Shown one piece after another: positions 47,880 to 58,271 of a stretch of 64,000 nucleotides of DNA. The notes beneath the pieces are model-generated. The model had not been told where the DNA came from. It saw only the letters and a list, made by a program, of their open reading frames with translations, and did not search any database. The stretch is from Dentipellis sp. KUC8613 (lineage: Eukaryota > Basidiomycota > Agaricomycetes > Russulales > Hericiaceae): positions 195,774-259,773 of the forward strand of contig NSJX01000039.1 of assembly GCA_002286715.1 (NCBI GenBank), written 5' to 3'. Numbering within the stretch: position 1 is the first letter of the stretch; each line of letters starts with the position of its first letter. Made by a program: the position numbers and the translations under genes.

Positions 47880-48225
47880 GCATGCCCAACCGCCGGCACA
47901 GTTGAAGCGTAACTGCCACAGTCCGTCAATGATACGGGCTACATGGCTGTGGATCTAGTACATAACTCTGCTATAATACATAGGTCAATCTTGTCACTTA
48001 TCCGTCACCCTCCTCCTCCATACGTGCTCACAATTCGGTAGCAAGGTGCGCCTTCCGATGATCGGCATTGTCGTACGAGAATAATTTGCATCCAGCACGA
48101 GGGCCCTATGACGAACATTCACGAGACGCTCCGCGTGCAGGGTGGTAATTCACTGTACTTGGGATGCACAACGCTTGTGGTCGACCGGTCGGAGATTCGT
48201 GTCTTGTGATCATTTTCGAGACCGA
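47880..48225 (+). pseudogene. partial CTP1 pseudogene retaining introns
   Basis: The sequence matches the functional citrate carrier gene at 44.07-44.41 kb. The end of exon 1 (PTAGTVEA versus TTAGAVEA) is followed by a degenerate intron, and exon 2 (caattcggtagcaaggtgcg versus caatttggtggtaaggtgcg) by a second intron. Exon 3 has gagacgctccgcgtgcaggg versus gagacgctacgcacgcaggg. It has stops and frameshifts and breaks off after the segment equivalent to GNSAKAGVRF. Retained introns mean it arose by DNA duplication, not reverse transcription. Confidence 0.85.
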
Positions 48226-48239
48226 ATCCATTTTCGCGG

Positions 48240-49095
48240 TGGTCCTAGACGTGCAATCATATTGACTCGCCTCGTGTCTTGGTCGTAGGCCAATGGCCAA
48301 GTGATCATTGCCGAACAGGGCGTGCGCGCGCGCGTCGGCACAGGGTCCAAGCCCATCATCATCTTCAGTGTCGAAAGGAAGTGCGCGCGGGTGGAAGACC
48401 AGACGAGAAGGCGGAGAGAGCGCGAGAAGTCGGCCGGTGAGCGAGCGGGAGCGAGGAGACGAGAGATCGGGCGACGGCAGAGTCGAAACTGGGCCGCGCG
48501 GGCTCGTATATAAGTACATTCGAAGGCCTGTTTCAATAAACAATACTAAGACAGTATAACAAGACCGGTACCGTAAAATTAGAGGGCTAATGGTTAAGAA
48601 CAAAAGTAAGACAAAGAAACAAAAGGGATAATCACATGTAGACCCCGGCGGGTCGGGCGGAAGCAATGAGCGCCGCCCTCGGTGCGCACGAGGACTGCGC
48701 GATGCCCTTGATGGCGTCGATTAGGCTTTGTACGGTAAGTCAGGACAACGGAAGAAAAGAGAAACACGACGAGTAACAACGGAACCAAAAGAAACCAAGA
48801 CGAACAAATATCAAATTTCAACAATCTTGGCTACATAGTCATGAGCGCCGGCAATGAACAAGCCTGAAATTGCCACCGTGACTGTTCTTCGCACTCTTCC
48901 CACTACGGTTCACAGTTGACCAAGACCAGCAATCTCTGGGGCATCCAAATCGTTGAAAGCGTATCACGGTGAGATTTGCTAGCGCTATCTTCACTCTTTT
49001 CTTCACTGACACGTGCGACCTTCAATTCATCAGCTCCTTCGCTCCTCGAATCCCTGTCGTCGCCCTACTAAGGCCGTTCTCTGCTTGCATTACCC
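48240..49095. other. intergenic upstream of second sister F-box gene
   Basis: No gene is recognised. The last 170 bases (gcatccaaatcgttgaaag to the ATG) resemble the region just upstream of the sister gene at 45.6-45.8 kb, so they belong to the duplicated block. Overlapping frames at 48.1-48.6 kb have no domains. Confidence 0.6.
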
Positions 49096-50694
49096 ATGTG
49101 CTCTCCTCCCAGCCGTCACAACGCCATCGCATACTTCGACAAGCTTCCCCCGGAAGATCTTGCGTATATTTTCGACCTCCTTCGGGTATCAGATCCACCC
49201 CGCTACGTGCGCCTGGGTCGTCGGATTAAGGTACCTTGCACGGGATGGATTTTGGTCACCTATGTCTGTCAACGCTGGAGGTCTGTCGCGCTCGGCGATC
49301 CTCGCCTGTGGGTCGATATCCCTTTTTTTCTAGGCCCCGCGTGGACGCAAGAATTTTTACGACGGTCGCAGACAGTGCCCATCTCCCTCGAATGCGAATT
49401 AATCTATCCTAAGCCAGCGGCAAAATCAATAATAGAGCTTGCCACTCTGTTTCAACATCATTTTTCCCGTATGAAGACGGTCCTGGTCGAAGGGGCTGCG
49501 AGCGATTTAGACCCAATGGTTCCTTCTTTTCGCATGGCCGCACCTGCCTTGGAAAGATTTGTAATCAACAACAACGATAGCCATCAATTACGACAATTAC
49601 CTGCGGATCTCTTCAATGGCATTGCACCTCGCCTTCGTTTCATGTTCATCCAGCGTTTCGATTTCCTTTGGTCCTCGCTGACATTTGGCAGTCTAGTCGA
49701 GCTGCACTTGTCTCGGTGGGGTGACGGCACCGTCCGGTCCAGTTTTGAACAGCAGACCTTCGAACAGTTTCTGCTCGCTCTCAGCACAATGCCTGGATTG
49801 CAGAGCCTCGGGCTGGATAGCGTCTTACCTCCATTACCCGTCGACTCCACACTTGACTCACCAAATCTTCCGTGTGTTACCCTATCCCAGCTTCGTACAT
49901 TTGATCTGAGCGATAATGATGCCCTCAAATGCCTAGTAACTCTCAAACATGTGACCACGCCCTCAGCGACAAGTCATAATGTTACTTTCAGGTATCCGGC
50001 GGCAAGCGGGCGCGACATTGGACAAGCATCTTCCTGGTTTCTCTCCCGAGTTTGCGCTCTCCCTTCCAGCGCTCCTCTCTTGACATTTACGCTATTCGAG
50101 ACGGGATTCACAATTAGGTGGGATTCTTCCTGCACCGACGCAGGAGATTCTGAGCCCACCCATGAGTTGACGCTCTTCGGCACCGGAAGCATCAATGAAT
50201 CCCTCGCAGAGCTCAAGACAATATGTCAGAGGCTGCCCTTGTCCCGCCTCACGGAAGTTCGCGCTGACGTGGATCCTGAAGTCTCATGGAGTGTAGAAGA
50301 ATGGCTTTCCATCTTTGGCAAATGCAAAAATGTGCGCCGATTGGAGATTAGAGATTATTGTCCGGCTAGTCTTCTTCAAGCGCTCGCATCAGAGAATCCT
50401 CTCGAGGGACATTCAGGGCCTCTTTTTCCCTCTTTGTATTCCCTGACGTTGGGGTCCATCGATTTGGAGGGCGAACAGGCGATGTGCGAGGAATTGGCCA
50501 AGTGGCTGCCCTTCCGCCAGACGTTGGATCCTCTGCGGACATTCAATTTTGAAGATTGCGCTCCTGTACCCGACGAGTTGCTCCACAAGCTTCGAGATGT
50601 AATACCTGAGGTACAGTGTATAGGGGAGGACTGGGACTCAAGATGCAGCTGCTTTGAGTCAGAGGATGACACGTCAATTTCCGGTGATGAATAG
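49096..50694 (+). CDS. F-box/LRR-like protein (sister of the 45.8-kb gene)
   Basis: An intact 532-residue frame, closely similar throughout to the gene 3.3 kb upstream: MCSPPSRHNAIAYFDKLPPE, LAYIFDLLRVSDPP, GWILVTYVCQRWRSVALGDP, RLRFMFIQRFDFLWSSL and MPGLQSLGLDSVLPPLPVD. The C-terminal module reads WLSIFGKCKNVRRLEIRDYC, LFPSLYSLTLGSIDLE and LRTFNFEDCAPV, then an acidic end. Similarity extends into the upstream flank, and a CTP1 pseudogene precedes it, so it arose with its sister by tandem duplication. The two proteins have diverged most in the leucine-rich middle, as expected if substrate binding has changed. Function beyond SCF adaptor is unknown. Confidence 0.82.
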   Translation: MCSPPSRHNAIAYFDKLPPEDLAYIFDLLRVSDPPRYVRLGRRIKVPCTGWILVTYVCQRWRSVALGDPRLWVDIPFFLGPAWTQEFLRRSQTVPISLECELIYPKPAAKSIIELATLFQHHFSRMKTVLVEGAASDLDPMVPSFRMAAPALERFVINNNDSHQLRQLPADLFNGIAPRLRFMFIQRFDFLWSSLTFGSLVELHLSRWGDGTVRSSFEQQTFEQFLLALSTMPGLQSLGLDSVLPPLPVDSTLDSPNLPCVTLSQLRTFDLSDNDALKCLVTLKHVTTPSATSHNVTFRYPAASGRDIGQASSWFLSRVCALPSSAPLLTFTLFETGFTIRWDSSCTDAGDSEPTHELTLFGTGSINESLAELKTICQRLPLSRLTEVRADVDPEVSWSVEEWLSIFGKCKNVRRLEIRDYCPASLLQALASENPLEGHSGPLFPSLYSLTLGSIDLEGEQAMCEELAKWLPFRQTLDPLRTFNFEDCAPVPDELLHKLRDVIPEVQCIGEDWDSRCSCFESEDDTSISGDE

Positions 50695-51248
50695 GTCAGA
50701 TATCACTACATCATCTATCCCTGGAGCCGCATTTCCCGTTCCTACAGTCGTTTCGTTGATCTTCGGCAGCTTATTCAGTAGGCGTACCACCTAGCATGAA
50801 TGTTGTCGCTCATATTTCCCTGGGGCCCGACCTCTTCTTTGCCTCTTCTCTCCCGAACCACGGAGTCCTTGCGAGATGGATCTCAGCGAAGGGGTGCAGG
50901 CTGCAGTTCGAAGGGTTCCCTGTACTCTGTCTATTCTAGCCTACGATTATTCAAAGCGATCGGTTCACAAAGAAGCGGCGACAAGTTCGTTTTAGGTGAG
51001 ACGCTGGCGGTTATGTGTTCGGTGTAACATGCATGTCTTGTCTGTAGCCCATCGTACCAAATGGATGGCATGTAAGCAACGACACGATACAGAAACTAAG
51101 CCTTGAATATATTCAGAGCCGGTAGACCCTGCACGCCCAGCGAGGCTGACATGGTAGATGCTAGAGATGAATAGATCAGCTCATCTCGTAGGAAGTATTA
51201 TAGGCGGCTTCATGCTTATACTCACAGTGATTATGACCGACGCCAACA
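50695..51248. other. convergent intergenic region
   Basis: This is the 3' flank of two convergent F-box genes. No gene was recognised. Confidence 0.5.
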
Positions 51249-52979
51249 TCAGCCAGACGCGTTTGCGCCGCTCAGCGCATCGGACTCCGAGCCCTCGTCA
51301 GATGAGACTTCGTCCTCGACGACTACCACGATGCCTTCCTCCCTGAGCATGTTGACGGCTGCCTCATCGACAACACAGTCCTTCAAGGATATCTTTTGCG
51401 ATGGAGCCAAATTCCTGCACAGCTCTTCCGAATCTGGCCTGCTCTCTAAGTTCATGTAGACGAATGTCAGGGTTTTGAGGAAGGGATAGAGTCGCCCCGC
51501 ATGTTCTTCCAACCTATTATTCGACGCGTCGCGAAGACCGATGGGGTATGTGTGCGCGACCCTCAGATGACGAAGACTTCTGCATCCACTGAAGAAGGCA
51601 GACCAGTCCGGTAGGCTCCATGATGAATCCTCAGAGAACTCGCAACTAAGTTTCTCGAGATTTTCCAGGGGGAGCGCGTCGCAAAATGCCTTCAGCTGCG
51701 TGATGGATCTGTCGACAGAATCGTGGAAATAGAAATTGCACTGACACTCGTCCTCTGAGTCGTCATCATTGGCTCGGAAGGAATCCCACGAGATGCTGAA
51801 ACCGTCCGTCCAATCTTCAATCTGTAGCACGCGAACGGGCGGCGAATCGCCAAGCACGGATGTGAACCACGGAATCATGACTTCGCTGCTGCGTTCACTG
51901 TTGTTGTCTCCCGTACAGGCTACTTCTTGTCCCGCTGTTGACGGTATACATATATGATTGATGGCAACAGCACACTTCAAGGCATGGTCGCTCAGGGAGA
52001 ATTTGCGGAGATTGGGCAAAGTGGCAGCCGGAGCATGCATGGTGTACGACGTACTGCCGAGGGGTAAAGGGGGTACAACCGAGCTCAAATCGAGAGATTC
52101 GAGCGTAGGCATTCTTGAGAGAGCACCGACAAATTCTTGAAACCTGCGCAGCGCGGCATCGGGCTCAGCAAAGAGCTTCCAAGTCGGATTACCGTGGCCA
52201 GGCTGTGTAACCGCAAGCTCGACCAGACCGCTGAAAACAGTCAGAGAAGACCACGCGAAGTTGAACCTCGAGAGCTCGAGCTCTCGAAGCCGTGGTGCGC
52301 TGCAATTGAAGAGGTTTGTCGGTAATGATATTAGGGGTCCATGATATTTACGATTCGGAGGTTGATCGATCAGTTTGGCCTTCTCCAGGACTGGCGCTTC
52401 TTCGGTTAGAAAGTGAGAATTCTCTAAATCTGCAAGGAGACGTAATTCTCGCATATGGCCAAGGTGGTTTCTGACCATGTCAGCGACATCGTTCATAGAT
52501 CTTTTGACCGACTGGTTGCATCTACGCTCGTTGTACTTGAAGAGAATGGGAGCTGACCGTGCTCTGCTGAGAAAAATTCCCGGCCATTGAGACCCCATGC
52601 CTAAGTCGACATTGGACCATAGATGAGAATGATTGAGGGCGGTAGACCTCCATTGCCGACAGACGTAGCTAACCCGAAGCCAACCAACATAAGCTCCTTT
52701 CTTCTTTCCGCGCTTTCGAGCGCGCAGCGGGTAGATGATCTGTACAAAGTCAAATATACGTGCGAGGATTTCTGGAGGGAGTCGGTTGACATGCGCAGTG
52801 GCATTGAAGCGAGTACGAAGAGAACATATCACCAGCACGACTGCGTCCATCTCGAGAGCCAGGAGACTACGTGTCTTCGCGATACACTCCGCCGACGCAA
52901 AGCTCTGTGGACGATCCGATCCATGTGCAAATCTCTGTTCCTCGGCGTTTCGCCAGTACTCCAAGGCGCTATGAGCCAA
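51249..52979 (-). CDS. F-box/LRR-like protein, full-length form with EYW N-terminus
   Basis: At 576 residues this is the most complete member in the window. It begins MAHSALEYWRNAEEQRFAHG, continues with LEMDAVVLVICSLRTRFNAT and the F-box VNRLPPEILARIFDFVQ. Then come GWLRVSYVCRQWRSTALNHS and SQWPGIFLSRARSAPILF. The leucine-rich middle has APRLRELELSRFNFAWSSL and MPTLESLDLSSVVPPLP. The C-terminal module has WSAFFSGCRSLRHLRVAHTY, LYPFLKTLTFVYMNLESR and an acidic Ser-rich end. It is a single exon with no visible defect. It serves as the local reference for judging truncations in the other copies. Confidence 0.85.
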   Translation of the reverse strand: MAHSALEYWRNAEEQRFAHGSDRPQSFASAECIAKTRSLLALEMDAVVLVICSLRTRFNATAHVNRLPPEILARIFDFVQIIYPLRARKRGKKKGAYVGWLRVSYVCRQWRSTALNHSHLWSNVDLGMGSQWPGIFLSRARSAPILFKYNERRCNQSVKRSMNDVADMVRNHLGHMRELRLLADLENSHFLTEEAPVLEKAKLIDQPPNRKYHGPLISLPTNLFNCSAPRLRELELSRFNFAWSSLTVFSGLVELAVTQPGHGNPTWKLFAEPDAALRRFQEFVGALSRMPTLESLDLSSVVPPLPLGSTSYTMHAPAATLPNLRKFSLSDHALKCAVAINHICIPSTAGQEVACTGDNNSERSSEVMIPWFTSVLGDSPPVRVLQIEDWTDGFSISWDSFRANDDDSEDECQCNFYFHDSVDRSITQLKAFCDALPLENLEKLSCEFSEDSSWSLPDWSAFFSGCRSLRHLRVAHTYPIGLRDASNNRLEEHAGRLYPFLKTLTFVYMNLESRPDSEELCRNLAPSQKISLKDCVVDEAAVNMLREEGIVVVVEDEVSSDEGSESDALSGANASG

Positions 52980-53438
52980 TCATACAAGTATTTCGACTGG
53001 TAAGCGTCGCTCTAGTCGACCGGTGAATCTCGCACCTTACTGTAACGTCCACAGCTGGCATGATGGTATGGCCTATCCGTAATGAAAAGTGCTTCGCTTG
53101 AATTTGTGAGAGGACTTCGCTCGAAAGAAGCCAACGTGCAGGCCTTTAGTTACCTAGGGAACCGTGGGCGTCTACTCAGAGCGTCTGTATACACAGACAC
53201 GTGCAGGCGCTTAAAGTTCACCTCGAGCGCCGAGCAGACAAGTCGAGCTTGACAGCTTCAGTCAACCATCGTCCTGCAGAATTTCCCCATGCTGCAAGGA
53301 CAAGCACCTAGACTGCCTCTAACGTCGATTGCTTAAATATTGAAAGGTGACTACGACCATCCACGTCGCTAATTGATGAACTTTCTATCTCACTTGCTTT
53401 GAAAGGAACAGCAACTCATTTGTCTGGAGCTCGTTCTT
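52980..53438. promoter_or_regulatory. divergent intergenic region between two F-box genes
   Basis: About 460 bases separate two divergently transcribed F-box genes. They contain the short direct repeat cgtgcaggc(c/g) + ttta/ttaa (about 53130 and 53201). No TATA box was seen. Confidence 0.4.
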
Positions 53439-55118
53439 TTGAAAAGACTCCCTCAGCATCACACGTCACCACAACTTCGTACGGTCATGGGCCCCCTTCT
53501 CCCCTCTCGCGATTCTGTTGTAAAGGCCAACCGGATCCCCTCGGAAATCTACGCGCAAATATTCAGTCACCTCCAGGAATCCGACCCACCAAGCTTCATT
53601 CAGGAGTATGGAGATCCGGAGAAACTCCACCTTGGATGGCTCTACGTGACTCATGTCTGTCAACACTGGAGGTCTGCGGCGCTCGCTCAATCTCGTTTAT
53701 GGACGGACGTGCCTTTTCTATTGGGTTCTGCATGGACAAAGGAGTTTATACGACGGTCGCGTACGGCACCGATCTCGTTTAACTGTGATCTATACAACGG
53801 CGTGACCGAGGCAACGAGGGCTTCGTTAAACGTCGCTGGGATGATCACGCAGTCTCTTTCTCGTATACAAAAACTCAGGATCGTAGCAAGGACCGATGAT
53901 ATCGCGTCAATCATCCCATCGTTTCGCGGGGCAGCGCCGATTCTGGAGAAGTTCGCACTCGAAAACGTAGCCACAATCCAAATCGACCACTTCGGACGAC
54001 CGCCACTATTGCCCGTTGATCTCTTCAGGCAGTCCGCCCCGCGACTTCGTTCCCTGGAAGCTTTGCGGTTCAACTTCGCGTGGTCATCTCTCGTTTTTGA
54101 CAATTTAGTGGAGCTCCGGCTTAGTCGGGCAGAGTCGGACAACGTTGGGCTTACTCCTCAACCCCAGAACCTGCAGCATGTTCTCAACGCCCTTTCGAAG
54201 ATGCCCCTCCTAGAGGTTCTCGTTCTGCGGGGTGTTCTCCCAGTAACCGATTTATCTGAAGTCGAAAACGTCGCCTCCATCTCTTTGCCCAACCTCCGCA
54301 GCTTCGAGCTGAGCGGTGATGGCCTTAGCTGCATCCTCGCCCTTTTGCGTATAAATACACCCCCCACAACAAACTACACGGTACACTTCAAATATGTCCT
54401 GATCAATCGATACAGCCGCGAATTATTTCTCTCGTGGTTCACCTCCCGAGCTCGCGCCCTACTCCCTGCCCGCACGTTGACGGTCGGGGTTTGGGAGACA
54501 AATTTCAGCATCACTTGGGAGCCCTTCACGGCCCCTCAAGACACGGAAGACCCTGACCTCATCACTCACGTTTCCGAAGATGGCAGGCCTTTCTTCGACA
54601 TCCAGTTCCATGGATTCGCTCAGGCCCATTCCTATATAGAACTCGAATCATTCTGCAATGCGTTAGCCTTGGAGAAGTTGGAAACGCTCACCGTCAATCT
54701 CGATGACGCCCCGCAAGTCTCGTGGAATGCACAGCGATGGTCCGCCATCTTTGGTCGATGCGAGAACGTACACTGCCTCGAGGTCTTGTCCTCTTATCCA
54801 GCCGGCCTCTTCCAAGCCCTCACGACGGAGAATCCAATCGAAGGGCGCTCGGGACCACTTTTCGCTTCGATGCAGCTCCTTGGGCTGGAGTCGATTGACT
54901 TCGAGCAGAACAACCTCTCCGAGTCGCTATTGGCGTGGTTGACACTCCGGAAGGAGCTGGCCGCCTTCCAATGCTTGGAATTCACTGACTGCACCGCTCC
55001 GAAAGATGTTATTCGCAGGATACGGGACCAAGTTCGTCAAGTTTACTGGGAAGGAGACCGAATCGAGCCCCCGCCCAACAAGACCGCAGGATTCGAGGCG
55101 CCGATGTCCGTTGACTAG
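53439..55118 (+). CDS. F-box/LRR-like protein
   Basis: An intact 559-residue frame; an alternative start at 53487 (MGPLLPSRDSVV) aligns with the MCSxxSRH start of the sister genes. Family segments are KANRIPSEIYAQIFSHLQES (F-box), GWLYVTHVCQHWRSAALAQS, WTKEFIRRSRTAPISFN, APRLRSLEALRFNFAWSSL and MPLLEVLVLRGVLPV. They continue with WSAIFGRCENVHCLEVLSSY, LFASMQLLGLESIDFE and FQCLEFTDCTAP, and a proline-rich end. There is no visible lesion. It is more distant from the 45.8/49.1-kb pair than those two are from each other. Confidence 0.82.
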   Translation: MKRLPQHHTSPQLRTVMGPLLPSRDSVVKANRIPSEIYAQIFSHLQESDPPSFIQEYGDPEKLHLGWLYVTHVCQHWRSAALAQSRLWTDVPFLLGSAWTKEFIRRSRTAPISFNCDLYNGVTEATRASLNVAGMITQSLSRIQKLRIVARTDDIASIIPSFRGAAPILEKFALENVATIQIDHFGRPPLLPVDLFRQSAPRLRSLEALRFNFAWSSLVFDNLVELRLSRAESDNVGLTPQPQNLQHVLNALSKMPLLEVLVLRGVLPVTDLSEVENVASISLPNLRSFELSGDGLSCILALLRINTPPTTNYTVHFKYVLINRYSRELFLSWFTSRARALLPARTLTVGVWETNFSITWEPFTAPQDTEDPDLITHVSEDGRPFFDIQFHGFAQAHSYIELESFCNALALEKLETLTVNLDDAPQVSWNAQRWSAIFGRCENVHCLEVLSSYPAGLFQALTTENPIEGRSGPLFASMQLLGLESIDFEQNNLSESLLAWLTLRKELAAFQCLEFTDCTAPKDVIRRIRDQVRQVYWEGDRIEPPPNKTAGFEAPMSVD

Positions 55119-55733
55119 ATGGATTTTCCCTTTTCCGAACAGCATCATTACGCCAGGCATTGTATCAACAACAAGCCGCGGAGATTGATGACGCCTACAA
55201 TCTACGTATAAATACTCGCGCTACTGCGTCGTACTCCCTCACAAGCGGCTTAGGCGTCGCAGCCAAGACGGAGGACACTTGTCCCTGATGGATGTTGACG
55301 CGGTATTGGTTGTGTAATCGAGCGTCTTCAAACACCTTGTAACAATGGTCTGTGTACCAATTCGACAATGCTAGACTGAAGGAAGATTGGTTCGCGATTT
55401 TTTTATCGCCTGCGTTCATGACGAGTCTGATACGTGACACGTGACGCGTTCCATGATCGTGACTTCCGCCGGCAGTCGTCCGGCTGGGTCAAGTCTGCCT
55501 CCGCCTCAGCAGTCGAACCTGCGGTTTGCTTCCGAGACTATAAACAACCGACGTGGAAACCGCATGGCACATGCGGGAGGCATTTCTTCCATATATATTC
55601 CGATCTAACATGTCTCTAGCAACAGCATCGGATACCTTGACTCGGCAGTTCGACATCCGAGCCGCTGTCGGTGCTCAGACACGGATTTTTCTACTGTGAT
55701 GACCGGATGACCATCAGGGGGAGTCACACACCG

Positions 55734-55742
55734 TATATAAAA
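55734..55742 (+). promoter_or_regulatory. TATA box of the sedolisin gene
   Basis: TATATAAAA lies 52-60 bases before the start codon at 55795, at the spacing expected for a fungal TATA promoter. Confidence 0.65.
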
Positions 55743-55794
55743 TTCACTGTCTTGAAATATCCTGGTAAGCTTCGCACCTTACTCCGAGAACGCG

Positions 55795-57931
55795 ATGCTT
55801 AGCCTTAATCTGGTTTTACTCTCTTTAGCTGCTGTTTTTGCATCGCCGCATGCCCCTAGATGGGACGATCTCAAAGTGAAGCACGCATGGAATTCCGTTC
55901 CTGCGGACTGGGTCTCCGAGGGTACTGCACCTGAAGGCGCCACTATAGATCTTCGTATCGCATTGAAGCCTCAGGATGAAGATGCTTTGGTTAAGGCGCT
56001 CTATGAAGTCAGCAATCCCGCGCATGAACGGTTCGTCTCTATCGTCTTCTAGTTGTTTTCCGATCAGGCTGTAACGGTGCACGTAGGTATGGTGTGCACC
56101 TCAACAAAGGAGACATCGCGGCCCTAATCGCACCTCATCCTGATACGAACCCGCTTGTGTCCGCGTGGCTCTCTCACCACGACATCCCTGCCTCCTCAGT
56201 CAGTACCACAGAGACTGGAGACTGGCTGATTATATCCGCTGTCCCTGTCACGAAGGCCGACGCCCTTCTTGACGCAAAGTATCAAATCTATCGCCATGAA
56301 ACCACAAACAGTACCCTGCTTCGCACAATTGGATACTCCCTTCCCGCAGTCTTGCACCAGCACATCGATGTCGTAGCGCCTACAACCTACTTTAGCAATG
56401 CCCATGCAATGCGTGCGACCTCTTCTGACGACATAGACAGTGAGGCTATGCAGGATAATGCAAATATCTGCGCGGAGGTCGCCCAAATTCAGGCCGGGGG
56501 TCAGCCCTCTGGTATCCCGGATTCGTGCAAGACTATCATCACGCCGGCGTGTCTGCGCGCGCTGTACAATTCGGCATGGTATGTCCCGAAGGCGACTGAC
56601 AGAAACAAGCTTGGTATCACCGGATATTTGGACAATTACGCGAGCTTTGCGGACTTGCAAACATTCTACCAGAAGCTGGCGCCCCCTTATATTGGCAACA
56701 ACTTCACGGCGGTCGACGTGAATGGTGGGCGGAACGACCAAGGAAATCCTGGACGGGAGGTATGTATCCTTGTCACCGTGCTCGTTACGCAAGGTTGTTC
56801 ATAATTATACCTCAAGGCGAACTTGGACATCCAATATGGCAGCTCCATATCGCATCCAACCCCGAACATTTTCTACAGTATCGGCGGCTCTCCCCCCTAC
56901 GTTCCCGACATCGTTACACCGACCAACACCAACGAACCCTACCTCGAATGGCTCGACTACATCCTGGCCCAGGAGACCGTTCCGCAGACGATCTCGACGA
57001 GCTATGGAGATTCCGAGCAGACCGTGCCCTTTGACTACGCCCAGAAAGTCTGCAACAAACTTGCCCAGCTCGGCGCCCGCGGCGTGAGTCTCCTCTTTAG
57101 TAGCGGCGATCTCGGTGTCGGTGGTGATTCGTGCATCGCAAACGACGGGACAAACCGAACACAATTTACACCCAACTTCCCCGCATCCTGTACGTCAATC
57201 GCATCCTTCCATTTCCATTTCCTTTGCCAGCACTTACCTTGCGTTAGGTCCGTTCGTGACCGCCGTGGGCGGCACCAGCAGCATTGGCCCCGAGATTGCA
57301 GCTAATTTGTCTGCGGGCGGCTTCTCCAACTTCTTTGCGCGCCCGGGCTATCAAGCTGCCGCAGTGGGGATGTATCTGGCGCAGCTCGGCGACGAGTTTT
57401 CTGGGCTCTACAAGTGCGTCGGGGTACTCCCGACTAGCTCCATGAGCTGACCATTCTGCTGCCCCTATCTAGCGCGACGGGAAGAGGATTCCCCGACGTT
57501 GCTGCACAGGCTCGGGGATTCGAGATCGTCATCGGGGGAGATGTCAACTACGTCAAAGGAACCAGCTGCTCAGCGCCCGTGAGTGCGGCCTTTCTTATAT
57601 ATTCGACATGCTAAACTTAATGTCTATCATTATCATAGACCTTCGCAGCGATCATCGCTCTCCTGAACGACTTCTTGATCTCAGAGGGCAAGCCCCCTCT
57701 CGGATTTCTCAATCCTCTGCTCTATTCGAAGGGTGCTGCCGGCCTGAATGATATCACGTCGGGGAGCAACCCAGGCTGTGGGACGCCGGGCTTCAGCGCG
57801 GTTCGAGGCTGGGATCCTGTGAGTGATCACTCACACACAAGGGATATTTACGCTCGTTCTAACATACGATATAGGTGACTGGTCTGGGTACGCCTGATTT
57901 TGGGAGGCTTCAGGCGATAGTTGGCGCATAG
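55795..57931 (+). CDS. sedolisin-family (S53) serine carboxyl peptidase, secreted
   Basis: S53 peptidases are acid-active proteases (tripeptidyl peptidase or aorsin/grifolisin type). The protein starts with a signal peptide (MLSLNLVLLSLAAVFASPHA). The pro-domain follows (LKVKHAWNSVPADWVSEGTA, IDLRIALKPQDEDALVKALY, VHLNKGDIAALIAPH). The mature part begins after DSCKTIITPACLRALYN. Catalytic-type residues are present: Glu and Asp in REANLDIQYGSS, the oxyanion Asp in LFSSGDLGVGGDSC and the nucleophile Ser in GTSCSAPTFAA. The C-terminal calcium-site region reads ITSGSNPGCGTPGFSAVRGW with DPVTGLGTPDFGRL. Six or so short introns are inferred and the stop is TAG at 57931. It is intact and could serve extracellular protein digestion. 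A role in maturing the nearby secreted peptide is only a guess. Confidence 0.92.
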
Positions 57932-58271
57932 GAAACGTTTACAATCAGATGTAGCGGATGGTAGGGGACTGGACATAGTGAACCGTAAAAAGAAAAGCAG
58001 GTACATATAACGGATTGCGAAAGCAGCAACTGTCGTGGTTTTCTAACCAGACTTCGGGGCGAACAATTCTTTCTGGGAAAAATTCCATACGAGCGGAAGA
58101 CTGTCTCAGCTGCGAAGTCGCGATCGAGACGCGAAGCGATGGACGAAACCGGGCTAGGAAGATTCAAAGTCTCGTTTCTCATACAGACAGTATGAACAAA
58201 AAGCTCCCAGTATAGCTCGCACAGAGCGACGGGAAAACCTAACAGTGACACCCGACGAATTCTCGTAGAGG

